This document shows positions 1-11,791 of a stretch of 64,000 nt of DNA, piece by piece (positions within the stretch are counted from its first letter, which is position 1; each line of letters opens with the position of its first letter). The position numbers were made by a program, and so were the translations under genes. The stretch is from Carposina sasakii (lineage: Eukaryota; Arthropoda; Insecta; Lepidoptera; Carposinidae). The notes beneath the pieces were generated by a model that was given only the letters and a program-made list of their open reading frames with translations, searched no databases and was not told the origin of the DNA. Where the stretch lies: positions 3,906,001 through 3,970,000 of the forward strand of contig CP053155.1 of the NCBI GenBank assembly GCA_014607495.2, in the 5' to 3' direction.

Positions 1-10
1 TAGGAATATA

Positions 11-270
11 CAGGGTGTAACAAAAAGGGTATGTTTAGCGAAAAGCTACGTAAATAGCCCACTGTAGACAACCTATCCACAAAATTTGAGACTCGAAATC
101 ACATGTTTATTTTTCAAGATTGTATGAAAATTCCTGACATATTTAAAAATTCTCCATACTATAGGGAAAAATAAACATGTGATTTCGAGTCTCAAATTTT
201 GTGGATAGGTTCTCTATAGTAGGCTATTTACGTAGCTTTTCACTTAACATACCCTTTTTGTTACATCCTG
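11..270. mobile_element. Palindromic MITE, TA-flanked (copy 1)
   Basis: About 260 bases forming a long inverted repeat (arms over 100 bases). It starts CAGGGTGTAAC and ends with the near-complement. TA lies on both sides, as in Tc1/mariner-type insertions. A second copy of the same family sits at 6429-6689 in a later intron of the same gene. Confidence 0.8.
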
Positions 271-439
271 TATATAGGTCAAAATTGTTCTCATACAGCG
301 AACCCATTTGGTCAAAGTTGACCATTTTGGTATAAGATAATAATCCTCTGAAACAGTAGTAAGGCTTAGATGCCTCCATTATAAAATAATCTTATTTAGT
401 ATCTACTACCTTGTTTCATTATTAAAAATTTATTTGCAG

Positions 440-3400
440 AAAATAAACAAGGACAATGCCTGGAATCTGCAGCTGATAGATTTCATGACATCTATGCTTC
501 GACGCCATGACGCCCGCATGGAGAATCTGCAGACAGCATCAACTGTGGTGGATGCTTCAGCCAGGATATACTCCTTCCGTGTTGATGCTGTCCACTATGA
601 TGTACTTAAGATGGCTGGTGGACTTAGTAAAGCTGCACATGTAAGCATTTTTAATATCAAGTTCAAAAACTTTAATAATGGTACTTTTTATGGAATAGAT
701 AAATGATAAATAACACTAATATAGATTAATAAATTAACTAACAAAATATGTGTTTTAACATGAAGAATTTTAACAAATTATTGATATAAAATTAAATTAA
801 ATTTTAAAAAAGATGAACTTGTACATTTTGGTTGGAAGACACAAATAGTCTTTAATAATGAATCCATAATATTCATTTATTTTCCAGTCAAAAAGGGGCA
901 AAAAGGATGATGGCTGCACTCAGGATGAGGGTGCAGTGGATGGAGATGGACCCACACAACCAGTCAAAAAGAAGAAGAAGAGGTCTAGAGGGGCCATTGC
1001 TAATAACCCAGAGGTGTTTAATGGAGACTTTGATGCTAATGATTGCATAGGTTAGTATACAAACAAATATAGGTAAGTGCTAGTCTTTATGTTTTTTCAA
1101 GAAACAATATGAAGCCAAAACTGAATAAACAAAACAGGAGTATTTACAGGTAGGCAACTTCTTTGGAATTTAGGATTCCACTAGAATGTACACTGTCTGT
1201 AAGCACATAAAACTGTTGGTCCTGCGCCTGATCTCTCTCCGGCTTTCTGTCCCATTGGACTATGAGAGTGAGGGAATAGAGAGTCCTTAGAGATTGGTCA
1301 CCTTGGCTGAAATACGGTCGGAGATCAGCACATTTCACACCAAACTACTGAACCAATTTAAATTGAATTTGGTATCTTGGAGCTACATTTGAGGGGGTTA
1401 TGTTTTAAGGGTTGTAAGGGGGTTAATTGGGGAGGAAATCTGAAATGATGTTATTTTTGAAGCTTGAAACTTTTTACGCTTTTAATATAAAGAAAAAATA
1501 TCAGTGTTTCAAAATTTTTCCCAAAAGGGGGTAAAAAAAGTAATGCAGACAGCGGGTGTGGAGTCCACTAGTGTTCATAAATACATATCTTTATTTAGAT
1601 AAATCTTCTGTTTGTGTGTTTGAAATTGAATTCCTTCTTAATGGCTGGACCAATTTTGATGAATTTTTTGTGTGAGATTCACATTTCGGTCAACTAGAAC
1701 AAGTTTTTCTCCAGTCCACGCGGACGGAGTCGCGGGCGTCCACTACTGTAGTATAAAATTTAAATAACCTGATTATGATTATTTGCAGATCCATTTTTCG
1801 AGAGATTGGCGGCCACGACAGGTGACGTGACGTCATCAAATAGGGCATTTAACGCAAGTTTGCCTGTGCATGACAAAACGTTAGCGTTAATACTAAGGTA
1901 AAACACGTGTATATCATACTTAATTATTGCTTACAACTGGAAATTTCGGAAATCCGGTAAAATGTATTCACATGCCATGTTGATAAATGTACAGTGGGCG
2001 CAACATAAGCTCAGCTTTTAAGTTGTGTGAGTGTATTAAGAAAAGGACGTATCGCGCTCTAGGCCAACACATACCTCATTTATTTTATTCATTACAATTA
2101 CACTTGATATAATGCAGTTTATAATGACTATTATGCATTAAAACCTCTAGGCTTTATGTAATACATAACATGTCAGGCCTTCGTGCACAAATGAGTTGAA
2201 CTATCTTAAGCTTATTTAATTTGCTATTTGAAATCACATTGTGTACAAGACAGCTAACTTCTCTTTCAGAACTGACCAACGATTTCTAGATGAGATAAAA
2301 GAGAACATTCCAGAAGACATTAACCTGGAGCATCAGATCACATTACCGAGTAAACTGCAGCCAATCTTTGAGGAGACGGATCAGATCTGTGAACCTTTCA
2401 CTGGATTCTCTATTAACAATTGGGATCCTGAGACTGAGGATACGTGAGTATTGTTATTTTTGGAAAAACTTTTTACTAAGGTAAAGCTGAGTTTTTAAGT
2501 ATTGTTTTAAGCTTGTTTGGGGATTAGGTAGGGGGGACCGCGATGGAAAAATAGGTAGGTCAAAGTACCTTTGTAGACTCCGTGATCCTATTTCTTCCGC
2601 TCGAAATTTATCGTAGGGTTCACTTCAATCCACTTTTAGGTATTCTTCACTGTTACTTAACTTTAAACGAAGGGCACTCCTTTGGGTAGGTCAGTTTGTC
2701 ACACACAAAATTCACTTGTGGAGCCGCGAGGTCAGTACCGCGGTGGTCGGGCAACTGTCAGGGGAAAACACGCGGTCCGCATTCGCGGCGAGAAAAGAGA
2801 TAGGACGATTAAAAGAGGGAGAAACAAAATTATAGTTTTAACAAAGCTGTTGTCATTTAATTTTGAGGTCTGCAATCACTTAAAATTGTCTTCTAGATAT
2901 ACTTCTCATCTCACATGCTGTTTTTTCTAGCTAGTTTGTTTTTAGGGTTCCATATCTGAGTTGAAATTTATACAAATTATGTATTTCTGTTGCTACTATA
3001 ACAACTATAAAAAAAATGTTTTAAAAGTCACCCATACAACAAACGTGTAATTTTTGCCGTTTTATACATAATGATACTGAACCCTTTTCGTGCGCGAGTC
3101 CGACTCGCACTTGGCCGATTTTTATACCGTTAATTGGACAATACATTTCATAAGACAATACATTTGAAGGTAGATCAAATGCATTATAAAGCATATTGTC
3201 TACGCCAAAACCAGTAGCGGGGCGCGGGAGGAGGGAAAGGCAGTCGGCCGGCGTCGTCGCGCTCGCCGCCACTCTGGTCCATAACCCTTGTCCAGTGACT
3301 ACGCATTCGTTTGTGATATATCTTAATATATATATCTATGTAAAACAAAATTCAAGTAAATCTAGACAACCTAATATCTAGTATTTTATTCTTGTACCAT

Positions 3401-6400
3401 AATCGCATACACATATTGTTTTCACAGAGACCGTATAACTAACTGGGTAGAAGAAAACCGCCTGAACTTATCACAGCAGGCGCTGGCGTTTGACATCAAT
3501 GCAGAGGTGGAGCCTATACCACAAGATGAACATCATAATGACTTATTTGGTAAGCAAATTAAATTTTCTTGTACTAGTGTCTACTACATTGATACTGAGT
3601 CACTAATTTAAATGTTTGAATTTTTTTATATCATTATATTATCAATATGAAAAGTATGTATGAAAATGTATGTTGCTGGCGACGTTATACGGTGATGATT
3701 CCTTTCCGAGTCGACCCGTGTGCTACGACCATAACCCTGTGCGCTGATTGCGAGTTTTTCTAAAGTGGGGAGCACATTACCTTTTTTACTTATAAGTATG
3801 GCAGTGAGCAAAGTGACATCTGCCCCCTTATTACCTAACTAGCAAAAGCAAAGCGATAGCGAAAATGTACAAAATTCGCTGATTGCTTGACAAATTCGTA
3901 TTATTGTAAAATTTTAGCTATCGTATTGCTTTTGCTTTGCATTTGCAAGATACGTTATCGGCCTTACTTTTTTTTGTTATTTTTGCACCCTTTGGTTTGT
4001 ATTTGTAATATCTTTTGAGTAAAATATAAAAAATCTGTTTTCGTGTCAGACGCATGTTCCCTGTTGAGTTATGCAATACAATTCTGCGTTAACGCGCTCA
4101 CCGCGTTAGCAAACCCACACTGTACTCTGTTTGCAGACGACGAGCCTTTAGGCGGCATCTCGAGCGACGAGGAGGCGGACGTGGCGGTGGCGGCGTGCGT
4201 GGCGCGAGTGCCCGCGGCGCCGCCACCACGACTCACAGACATGAGACCGCGGGCACGGGATGCCGGCCTCGAGTACTCCTACTGCGGCGCCGTGGTGGCC
4301 GCCTGGGCCGGGCCCAGCCACTGGCGGCTCAAGAACAACCGCGGTGAGTGAGGGTCGTCTGGGCCGGGCCCAGCCACTGGCGGCTCAAGAACAACCGCGG
4401 TGAGTGAGGGTCGTCTGGGCCGGGCCCAGCCACTGGCGGCTCAAGAAGAAGAACAGCTGCAGTAAGTGGGTACAATTAGAACAGTGTTTGTGAGTGCTGC
4501 TATTAGAGCCTGGCTTTAGACTCTTCAGGCGCTGCTGAGGTCGGCGGTCGACGAAGATAGAGTAAGTATACTAATAAGATATTTTATGCGAAGCACCATT
4601 ACACTACTTCGCCAAACCAATCAGTTCAAAGAAAGTCACTAAATGGATGGAATGCATACTAATGAACATATGACATAAAAAGTATGTGATTGCAACAGAA
4701 AATACTATCTTTCAAAAACCTTATGCAGACAGCTTTTTGTCTCTTTCCCACTTATATATGCGACATACATACAAAAACAAAAAAGGCTTTTCATCAATCC
4801 AACCATTTTTCCCCATGCTCCATTATAAAATCATCGCTTTACCCGCAGCATCAAAAATGTCGGAACGCACCCAATCGACGGCCGGTCGAATCACGATGGA
4901 AGGCAAGAAGCCGGCGCGGAGCAAACGTCAGCTGGACTTCTTAGTGGCGGGAATGGCGTTCGATTCCCGAGCGGAGCCGGTGGGAGAATACGAACCGACG
5001 CAGCCCGCTAAGATCATGATCAGTCGGAAAACCCTCGCCACTGGACATACGTGGAACGAGGCCAACTTCAAAACGCCGATTGACAGGTATTTGTGACTCA
5101 TATTGTAAGTAATAATTTGCAACATATTAACCTAGGTGGTATACCACACTAAGATGTCTAAGATCTTGGGGTCTAAGCAGCTGTATATAAATACATAGAT
5201 AAATAAAAACATCCAGTCTGAAACAAACATCGATATCATGTTGACAACGAAGCAACGTCAATATTATGGTAGAGAAATAGAGTACATTGTTTTTTTTTCT
5301 CTTTCTCTTATATTCTAGTTATTCATATATCCTATTTATGTATGTTCTTCCATAGGGGTCTTGACGCATCGCACTTCCGCAAGCTATTCCTACGCTCCAG
5401 TGTACAAACATCGCCCCTAGTCCCCGCCCCTTCTGGGGCCCTAAGTTTGACCGGTGGGGCCCCCGAAGCGACCGGGGCCCCCACTGTCGAACCCGTGTTA
5501 GATGAGGCGAGGGAGTATGATTATAACAATGAGAATGATGCTTCATACTGTCCTAGTAATGTACCGGTGAGTTCTAAATGTTAAGCTCCTATTGTTAAAC
5601 ATAGGTTAGTGGAATGTGGTGTGACAGAGATAGCGTTTTAGTCTTTTTAGTAATAGTTACACAGAATTTGAGTAGGTTTGTTCGTAGGGCTTCGGCGCTA
5701 TGCTAGCCGAATCGTACCTAAGTGATTAGTTCCCACTTTTATTGCAAACTTCGTTCAATCACGTAGTACCGTTGCTCTTACTTTGATTACATCACGTCAT
5801 CACGCTAACGTAACGTGGACTGCTACGTTACGTTAATGTGAACGAGTTCCGAGTAAATATTCACACTAGGTCCCCTTTGATTGCGTCAATGCTAGATGCG
5901 CCCTATTTTTTTTATTGGAAGTCTGTACACATTATTACCTTTGTAACTTATTTGTCTCACTTTGCTCTCTGTTACGCTGGAAGAAATCTCTTGCAGTGAT
6001 AAGCACGCCTTTGTATGCATTTTTTTTTTGTAAATTTTCTCTGTATTTTTTGTAATGTCTTTGTGTACAATAAAGAATAAGAATAAGTTATAACAGTGTC
6101 CACTTATCTGCCTATAACATTGTATGTTTGCATTCAAAATGCCTTCATGTTAATTATACCGATACCACCATTTAGGAGGGTGACGACTGGGGCAATGAAG
6201 ACGGTGCGGCGGCTGGAGAGATACACGATCAGATGAAACAACCCGAGGAGTTGGGAGACATGCTCGAACCACCCACTAAGGTATTACATACATACATGTA
6301 CACACAGCTGTGTTCTCCCGAAATGCGGTAGCCAGAACTGCAGGATCATAAGGGAGTACGATGTTAATGATCAGTGATAAGTGATAGCTTATCGCCTGAG

Positions 6401-8167
6401 AGAATGCAGGAGTTATTACATGCCTATACAGGGTGTAACATAAAGAGTATGTTAAGCAAAAAGCTGTATAAATAGCCCACTATAGAGAACCTATTTCCAA
6501 AATTTGAGACTCGAAATCACATTTTTATTTTTCAAGATTGTATGAAAATTCCTGAGATATTTTAAAAATTCTCCATACTATCGGGAAAAATAAACATGTG
6601 ATTTCGGATCTCAAATTTTGTGGATAGGTTCTCTATAGTGGGCTATTTACATAGCTTTTCGCTTAACATACCCTTTTTGTTACACCCTGTAGAATTATAG
6701 ATCATAATATCACGCCTTTTCTCTAAATGACAGGCAGATAGATTATTTTGCATGCTTCTTCTGCGGTACTGACGACGTAATATCTTACAGAATTTATTGC
6801 TTTTTTTTTCATAAAGTTTGCTGACCTACAAGAGGATACAAGAGAATTTATTGCATATGTTTAGGGTTGCCAGGCGTCCGGATAAAGCCGGACAGAGTCA
6901 GGCTTTTTGGTCGTGTGTCCGGCCAAAATTAACGATATCCGGCCTGTCCGGCTTTTGGTAGGCTTTTCACCAAGCGCGGATCCATGGGGTCATAGGGCTC
7001 ATGACCACCCCCTGGGGCTTAGGCCAGCTTAGGCAATGCAATAATTTTATAAGCGACTGCGAACATCGTAAAGTTATCGAAACATTTCCACCAACAGCGA
7101 TCACGTTATTTAGTGAACGCGTTAAATTTAAGGCTTCCTAGATATTTGAGGAAATGTTTTCATAACTTTGCGAACTTCGTTGTCGCTCATCACAATGTCT
7201 AAGCCCCCTGGACAGACAGGTCTCTAGTAACTCTAAAAATTCTAATAGCAGTGTCAAGATGTGTGTATACAATTAACAATATGAATATTTTTTGTAAAGA
7301 GGAATAGGCTTATTATAACAAAATTTTACGCTTGCGCTGCTGTCAATTGTTATATGTATAGTGTGGCCTCTCGCTTACACGAAGACTTTGCCAATGCTGT
7401 TAAATTAAATATAACGATTATGATTAGATGTCTACCTGCTTGTAACCCATCTCATGTCTTAGCAATGGTCACAAATTCTCGGTAGAGCTTAAATTATCAA
7501 GAAGTAATAGGCAACTTAGGTACGTATGTTACGTGCTAAATATGAGAAAAATTATCGCGCTCGCTTTGCTCGCGCATCTATTATGTATTTTAAGCTCATT
7601 TTCAGTCGCATACAAGAAATGGTCGCAATTGGTCTCTCAGACTCGACTGTTGGTCGCGCTCTTTCAATAGTAGGTTCATTATCAGTTTAAGTATTCAGCG
7701 ACGATAATTTTTGTACCTATTAATACTGAGACACAAAATCCTAAATAATATAGGTGTCCGGCTTTTTTAGCCAAATGTCCGGCCAAACTGACTGGTCTTT
7801 TTGGTTTTTCGACCTGGCAACCCTACACGTGTTGGTATTATTAATTGTACACATTTCACAGGTTGCAAAAATCTTCATACCGTACGCGATGCGAGCGAAA
7901 ACTGTCGACATGAAACAACTGAAGCACTGCGCGTGGAAAATGCTGACGGAAAAGACGAAAGATGGAGAAAAAGAACATGTCGACGAAACATCATTCTTCA
8001 AAATATACACGCGACTGCCTAATAAGCTCTCCTCTGGTATGCGGGACTCTCTCAGTGTACCCCTAGCCTTATTATCTATACTGCATCTCACTAATGAAAG
8101 GGGACTCATTTTGCAGAAAAATGATGACCTTAATGATTTCGGTATATTAGGCTTATTGAAGAAATAG
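440..8167 (+). CDS. barr: Condensin complex subunit 2 (barren / CAP-H / NCAPH), 3' ten exons, partial
   Basis: Kleisin subunit of condensin I, which bridges the SMC2/SMC4 heads and compacts mitotic chromosomes. Exons: 440-640, 888-1050, 1789-1897, 2270-2443, 3428-3549, 4137-4343, 4849-5086, 5356-5566, 6176-6280, 7862-8167 (stop TAG). All junctions are GT-AG and every phase closes, giving 611 residues. The first visible exon carries the conserved block KINKDNAWNLQLIDFM followed by LDAS-type and RVDAVH-type motifs. A basic KKKKKRSRG stretch follows, then DPFFERLAA. The last exon has the C-terminal winged-helix-like block (VDMKQLKHCAWKML ... LSVPLALLSILHL) that binds SMC4. Family members are roughly 700-750 residues, so about 120 N-terminal residues lie upstream of position 1. 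Exon 4137-4343 is very GC-rich and its 3' end is tandemly repeated. Introns carry MITEs and other repeats. Poly(A) signal candidate at 8704. Confidence 0.94.
1170..1328 (+). repeat. SINE body fragment, 5'-truncated
   Basis: The stretch running through TTGGTCCTGCGCCTGATC to GAAATACGGTCGGAGATCA matches, in the opposite orientation, the body of the tRNA-headed SINE at 16397-16735. The tRNA-like head is missing here. Confidence 0.6.
1610..1744 (+). repeat. Helitron-like 3' end fragment
   Basis: Ends in the GC-rich hairpin (GGACGGAGTCGCGGGCGTCC) followed by ACTA, the same end seen in the fuller Helitron-like copies at 20713 and 37201. The 5' end is not defined. Confidence 0.5.
2444..3427. other. 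Condensin intron with unclassified repeats
   Basis: Intron between condensin exons. Part of 2940-3125 is an interspersed repeat recognisable by the phrase GTGCGCGAGTCCGACTCGCA, common in moth genomes. 2520-2850 looks repetitive but I cannot place it. No exon of any other gene is seen. Confidence 0.5.
3841..3950. repeat. Short palindromic MITE-like repeat
   Basis: AGCAAAAGCAAAGCGATAGC at the left is mirrored by GCTATCGTATTGCTTTTGCT at the right, with a central AT-rich stretch. Intronic and non-coding. Confidence 0.5.
4303..4450 (+). repeat. 56-base tandem repeat spanning an exon end and its splice donor
   Basis: Copies start at 4303, 4359 and 4415; the third is truncated after about 32 bases. 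Each full unit holds the last 41 bases of condensin exon 4137-4343 plus the donor CGCG|GTGAGTGAGG, so the donor exists twice (4344 and 4400). Reading past the first donor meets an in-frame TGA at once, so the first donor is taken as functional. Confidence 0.9.
5890..6080 (+). repeat. Probable non-LTR retrotransposon 3' tail
   Basis: Contains GGAAGAAATCTCTTGCAGTG, then GCACGCCTTTGTATGCAT, and ends ACAATAAAGAATAAGAATAAG. This resembles 3' ends of common lepidopteran LINEs (recalled from general knowledge, not searched). Intronic. Confidence 0.5.
6429..6689. mobile_element. Palindromic MITE, TA-flanked (copy 2)
   Basis: Same family as 11-270. Terminal inverted repeats CAGGGTGTAAC...GTTACACCCTG, TA on each side, no coding capacity. 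It lies in the last intron of the condensin gene. Assignment to Tc1/mariner-derived MITEs rests only on the TA target and the terminal bases. Confidence 0.8.
6863..7824. mobile_element. Putative DNA transposon remnant with AGGGTTGCCAGG ends
   Basis: AGGGTTGCCAGG at the left is mirrored by CCTGGCAACCCT at the right. Subterminal GTCCGG-rich segments are also mirrored. About 960 bases in the last condensin intron, with no ORF of note. No clear target-site duplication, so the superfamily is open; hAT is a guess from the ends. Confidence 0.5.
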
Positions 8168-8703
8168 TTAAGGTATTTATAATTTCTATAATGATGTGCA
8201 AATGAATAAGAAGAATTTCAGTGTTTTCACAACGAAAATTTATAGTATTGAAAAAGTGTGGTTAACGATAATGATAAATTTGATTAATTGTTATACTGGT
8301 CGCGCTCTCATAGAGGCTTTTGGATTGTGATTTCAGCGGGCTTAGTGAGTTTTCACTTCGAACTCGTTCGCGTTAACGTAAAGCAGCCAACCAATCACAT
8401 TATAGCATGATGACGTGATGTTAAAACTAGCACTTAAGGCTTCAGAATGATTTCAGACTGATTACACTCAACGCGTCTATGTGACTGCGACGATATGTGT
8501 GAATGAAGGACTAGAATTGTAAGTTACTGCACTGCAATGAAATCGTCACGTGAAATTCTTACTATTCTATAATAGCACTGTGTTTTTTTTTTGACAATGC
8601 TGAAATTAAGATTTATTTCGTACAATTTTACTTTGTAGGATAGAACTTGAGGATGTATTTATTATATTCATTGTTTAAAACAAATTAACGTCGTATGTTG
8701 GTG

Positions 8704-8709
8704 AATAAA
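8704..8709 (+). promoter_or_regulatory. Candidate poly(A) signal of condensin subunit 2
   Basis: First AATAAA on the plus strand after the stop at 8167, implying a 3' UTR of about 550 bases. Confidence 0.45.
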
Positions 8710-8819
8710 ATTATTAGAATCATTACTCTGGGGGTTTTTGTGCATTATGTCTATTTCACAAAATATCCAATCCCCAATTTGTCCAGCCTGCATAAATGTT
8801 AATTATAATTATCATATCA

Positions 8820-8925
8820 TAGTCATATGGACCGAGGGCGGCTGGTAGTAACGGGAGATCGAGCCTTGTGGCGTGCACTGGGGGAGGCCTACGTCCGGCT
8901 ACGAACTGGGATAGGCTGATGTATT
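8820..8925 (+). repeat. RTE-type LINE 3' tail
   Basis: Carries the signature GGGGGAGGCCTACGTCC...ATAGGCTGATG that ends many lepidopteran RTE elements. 5'-truncated, non-coding. Confidence 0.7.
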
Positions 8926-9042
8926 TAATATACACCAATAACACTGTCGTATAACTCAAAACAATGGTTCAGTATTTGCCTGGCTGTCGCACACACCCTG
9001 TAGATAGATCATTTTAAGGACGGCATTTTTCTCTTTTTTCTA

Positions 9043-9325
9043 AGGGGTCGTCCATTAATCACGTGATCTTTTTTAAGCATTTTTTAACCCCCCCTCCCCC
9101 TTGCTGATACATGGTGAGGTTTAAGACTACCCCCCACCCAACATCACGTGTATTTTTAGTATCTACAAAAAAATCTTAAATTTTTTAGAGTATTTTAGAA
9201 TACTAATGAAAAATAAATACACGTGATATCTTACTACATTCCCCTCTCCCCTTGTGACATTTTGTGATTTTTATCAAACCCCTCCCCCCCCCTGTCAAGC
9301 CTCACGTGATTAATGGACGGCCCCT
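9043..9325. mobile_element. MITE with AGGGGTCGTCCATTAATCAC ends
   Basis: Left end AGGGGTCGTCCATTAATCAC is mirrored at the right by GTGATTAATGGACGGCCCCT. The core holds C-rich and T-rich tracts. About 283 bases. A degenerate relative lies at 55853-56031. Confidence 0.75.
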
Positions 9326-10604
9326 AATGGTGCTGTGGACATTTAGCGAATTGGAAATAATGCGCCTAGTATTCTAGGTATTATGGGCCACTTGCAATTT
9401 TGTGATTTTGCAGTAAAACATATAATTACATCATTCGCGTAATATTGCGTAGTATGTATAAATCTGCCAAGTTAGAAAATTCCAAGGTGCGGACAGTTTA
9501 TCCATTATTTATATTCCGTTACAGCCAAAAGGAAGGGTAGATTTTAGAGAATTAGCATGTATTTGTTTAAAATTCCAATGCTCCAAGGATATTTGTGTAT
9601 CCTTGCTAACATAGATATTTTACAATTTATTAGATGTATTAATATTATTAATTAATTTCTCTGTCTTCTATTTTCATAGATATTCTTTAGTGCTGGACAT
9701 TTTGTAAATATGTACTAATTAGCGCATGTTATTAGTTGATTTTACTATTGTATTGTACATAATGATATGATTTTGATATAACTTTAGTTTTTGTAATGCC
9801 AAATTCAATTTAATAAACATAGCATTATAAGTACTAAATAGTTTTATTTTGCAGACCTGTTTTAGCAAGTGGAAGTACTATGGTGCTTTTTGCTGTTGAA
9901 AGAATCGTTAAACGCATTTATTATATTGTCAAATTCCCAAAATGTCCAACAGTCCCGATTCTCATTTGGTCCAGTTCTCAATTCAGGTATAACGTTCGTT
10001 GATTAAATTACAGTGAGTCTGAGAAAAAATCAAGATTATACCCAATTGTAATAAAATTACATTACAATTTTAAATTGGCAATTTGAATTTGCGAACTGAG
10101 CCATTTGCTGAAACATTCATTTTAGTAAAAAAAATATCGTTGGACGTTTTGCAATCGGTGTTAGTCTAAGGCCGCACTACGGCAAGTACGCCGCGGTTTT
10201 TATACGCCTGATTATGTTTGCACTGACGGTTTTGCTCAGCCATACTAAAAAGTCATTTGACAGAAAAATAATAAGGTTTATCTGTGAAATGTATAGCTTA
10301 GACAATATTTAACAGAGAAAGAGCTAAACAGAAAAAGTGGTCATGTAGTTAAATGCAAAGTTTAAAGGCTTTATACAGAACTTTATTATGTATCTAAAAC
10401 AAAAACAACTTTTTGATAATAAAAAAAACAGTGAAATCTTAAAAATACTAAATATAATTTTGTGAATATTGAAACAAAACAAAAATTACCAAACTGTTCA
10501 CTTTACACAATATTTTTTACGTATGTAATAATTGTAGCTGTAAGTTAGAAAATGAGTATTAATAAAATTAATATGTTAACATTAAACATATTATTCAACG
10601 CCTA
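9326..10604. other. AT-rich intergenic DNA
   Basis: Between the condensin 3' end and the duplicated block downstream of tudor. No convincing ORF, RNA gene or transposon end is seen. Confidence 0.5.
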
Positions 10605-11345
10605 TAATAACGTAACTGCCATGCCGCTGTATACGATGCGCGTCCTCGGACTAAAACAATAACTTGTATATACTGTGAAAAGGATATAGTCAACTTTATA
10701 TGTACTTCGTATAGTAAAGTTTTAAATCAATGTAGGTCAATACTAAAATCCATGTCATGAACTTCAATAGTTGATAAGGTCGCTCTATTGTTCAATGTAA
10801 TTTGAGTCAAATAAGACAGCACTTCTTTAATGATACCTTGTATAACAATAATAAGAATTCAATAGCGTAAATCATTTTAATCTATGTAAACAACACAAGA
10901 GGTCATAAACGTAAATAATAATGCTAAGAATACTAAAGATGTTGACTATCATTAATGGACGTACATCTTCTCTAACGATACATAAGTGACAAACTTTGAA
11001 TACTCTCGCATGAGTAGAATTATTATCAGAAACCATAAATAAAATAGAATAGTATGTGTTTCTTATATTTACTGACAAACCGTAATGATTAAGTTTTAGG
11101 TCACATTTTAGTACGACATGGATTCTCAAAGTTACACTTGCAACACTAAATTTGAATTAGTTCATTCATTTCAGAGATTCGGCGGGAAAAGCTGGAAGGG
11201 AGCGGGTGTAATTTTCTTGTGTAAATCAAAATTTATTTGTAAATAGCTTATACAGAAATACTTAAAAGTTACAAGTAAGCTGAGTAAAACTTTAGTCGGA
11301 ATACGATGTCGTGAATATAATATATTCACGTTACTATCAGGCAAT
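10605..11345 (-). repeat. Duplicated block downstream of tudor, longer copy
   Basis: Segments of this block recur in the same order and orientation at 11439-11745, for example GTAATTTGAGTCAAATA, CAACACAAG, ATGGACGTACAT, CGTAATGATTAAGTTTTAGG and CAGAAATACTTAAAAGTTAC. The second copy lacks many internal pieces. Part of 11174-11320 is also a fragment of the promoter-proximal repeat family (see 34310-34815). Confidence 0.75.
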
Positions 11346-11438
11346 TTGGGACTGACCCTAAAATACAATAGGAGAGTTACAAAAGACGCAAATACGGTAA
11401 GGTCACAGGCACCTCTAGTAACATGCGTTAAACTATTA

Positions 11439-11745
11439 TACATAATAACGTAACTGGATAAATAACTTGTATATAAAAAGGAAACTTATAGTTTTAAATC
11501 AACAATATAAAAAGAACTTCAATAGTTAGGTCGCAAATGTAATTTGAGTCAAATAGCACGACCTTAACAACATTTTAAAAACAACACAAGAAAACGTAAA
11601 TAATATAATGGACGTACATTACATAAGTGACAAACGCACAGCGTAATGATTAAGTTTTAGGTCACATAATGGATTCCTCCATATTTTATACAGAAATACT
11701 TAAAAGTTACTTGCGTGAATATAATATATTCACGTTACTATCTAA
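11439..11745 (-). repeat. Duplicated block downstream of tudor, shortened copy
   Basis: About 306 bases collinear with the 741-base block at 10605-11345 but with a series of deletions. It lies 47 bases beyond the tudor stop, so it is probably in the 3' UTR. Confidence 0.75.
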
Positions 11746-11791
11746 AGGTAAGGGTAACATATAATACAAGGGAAATCTAATATTGACTGTT

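Noticed and set aside
434..439. Translation start for the first condensin segment at TTG 434
   Set aside because: This is the intron acceptor (TTTGCAG); the exon begins at 440 and the true start is upstream of the window.
4686..4848. Upstream extension of the condensin exon starting at 4849
   Set aside because: The open frame before 4849 lies in the intron and has no family resemblance; CCCGCAG at 4848 is the acceptor that closes the phase.
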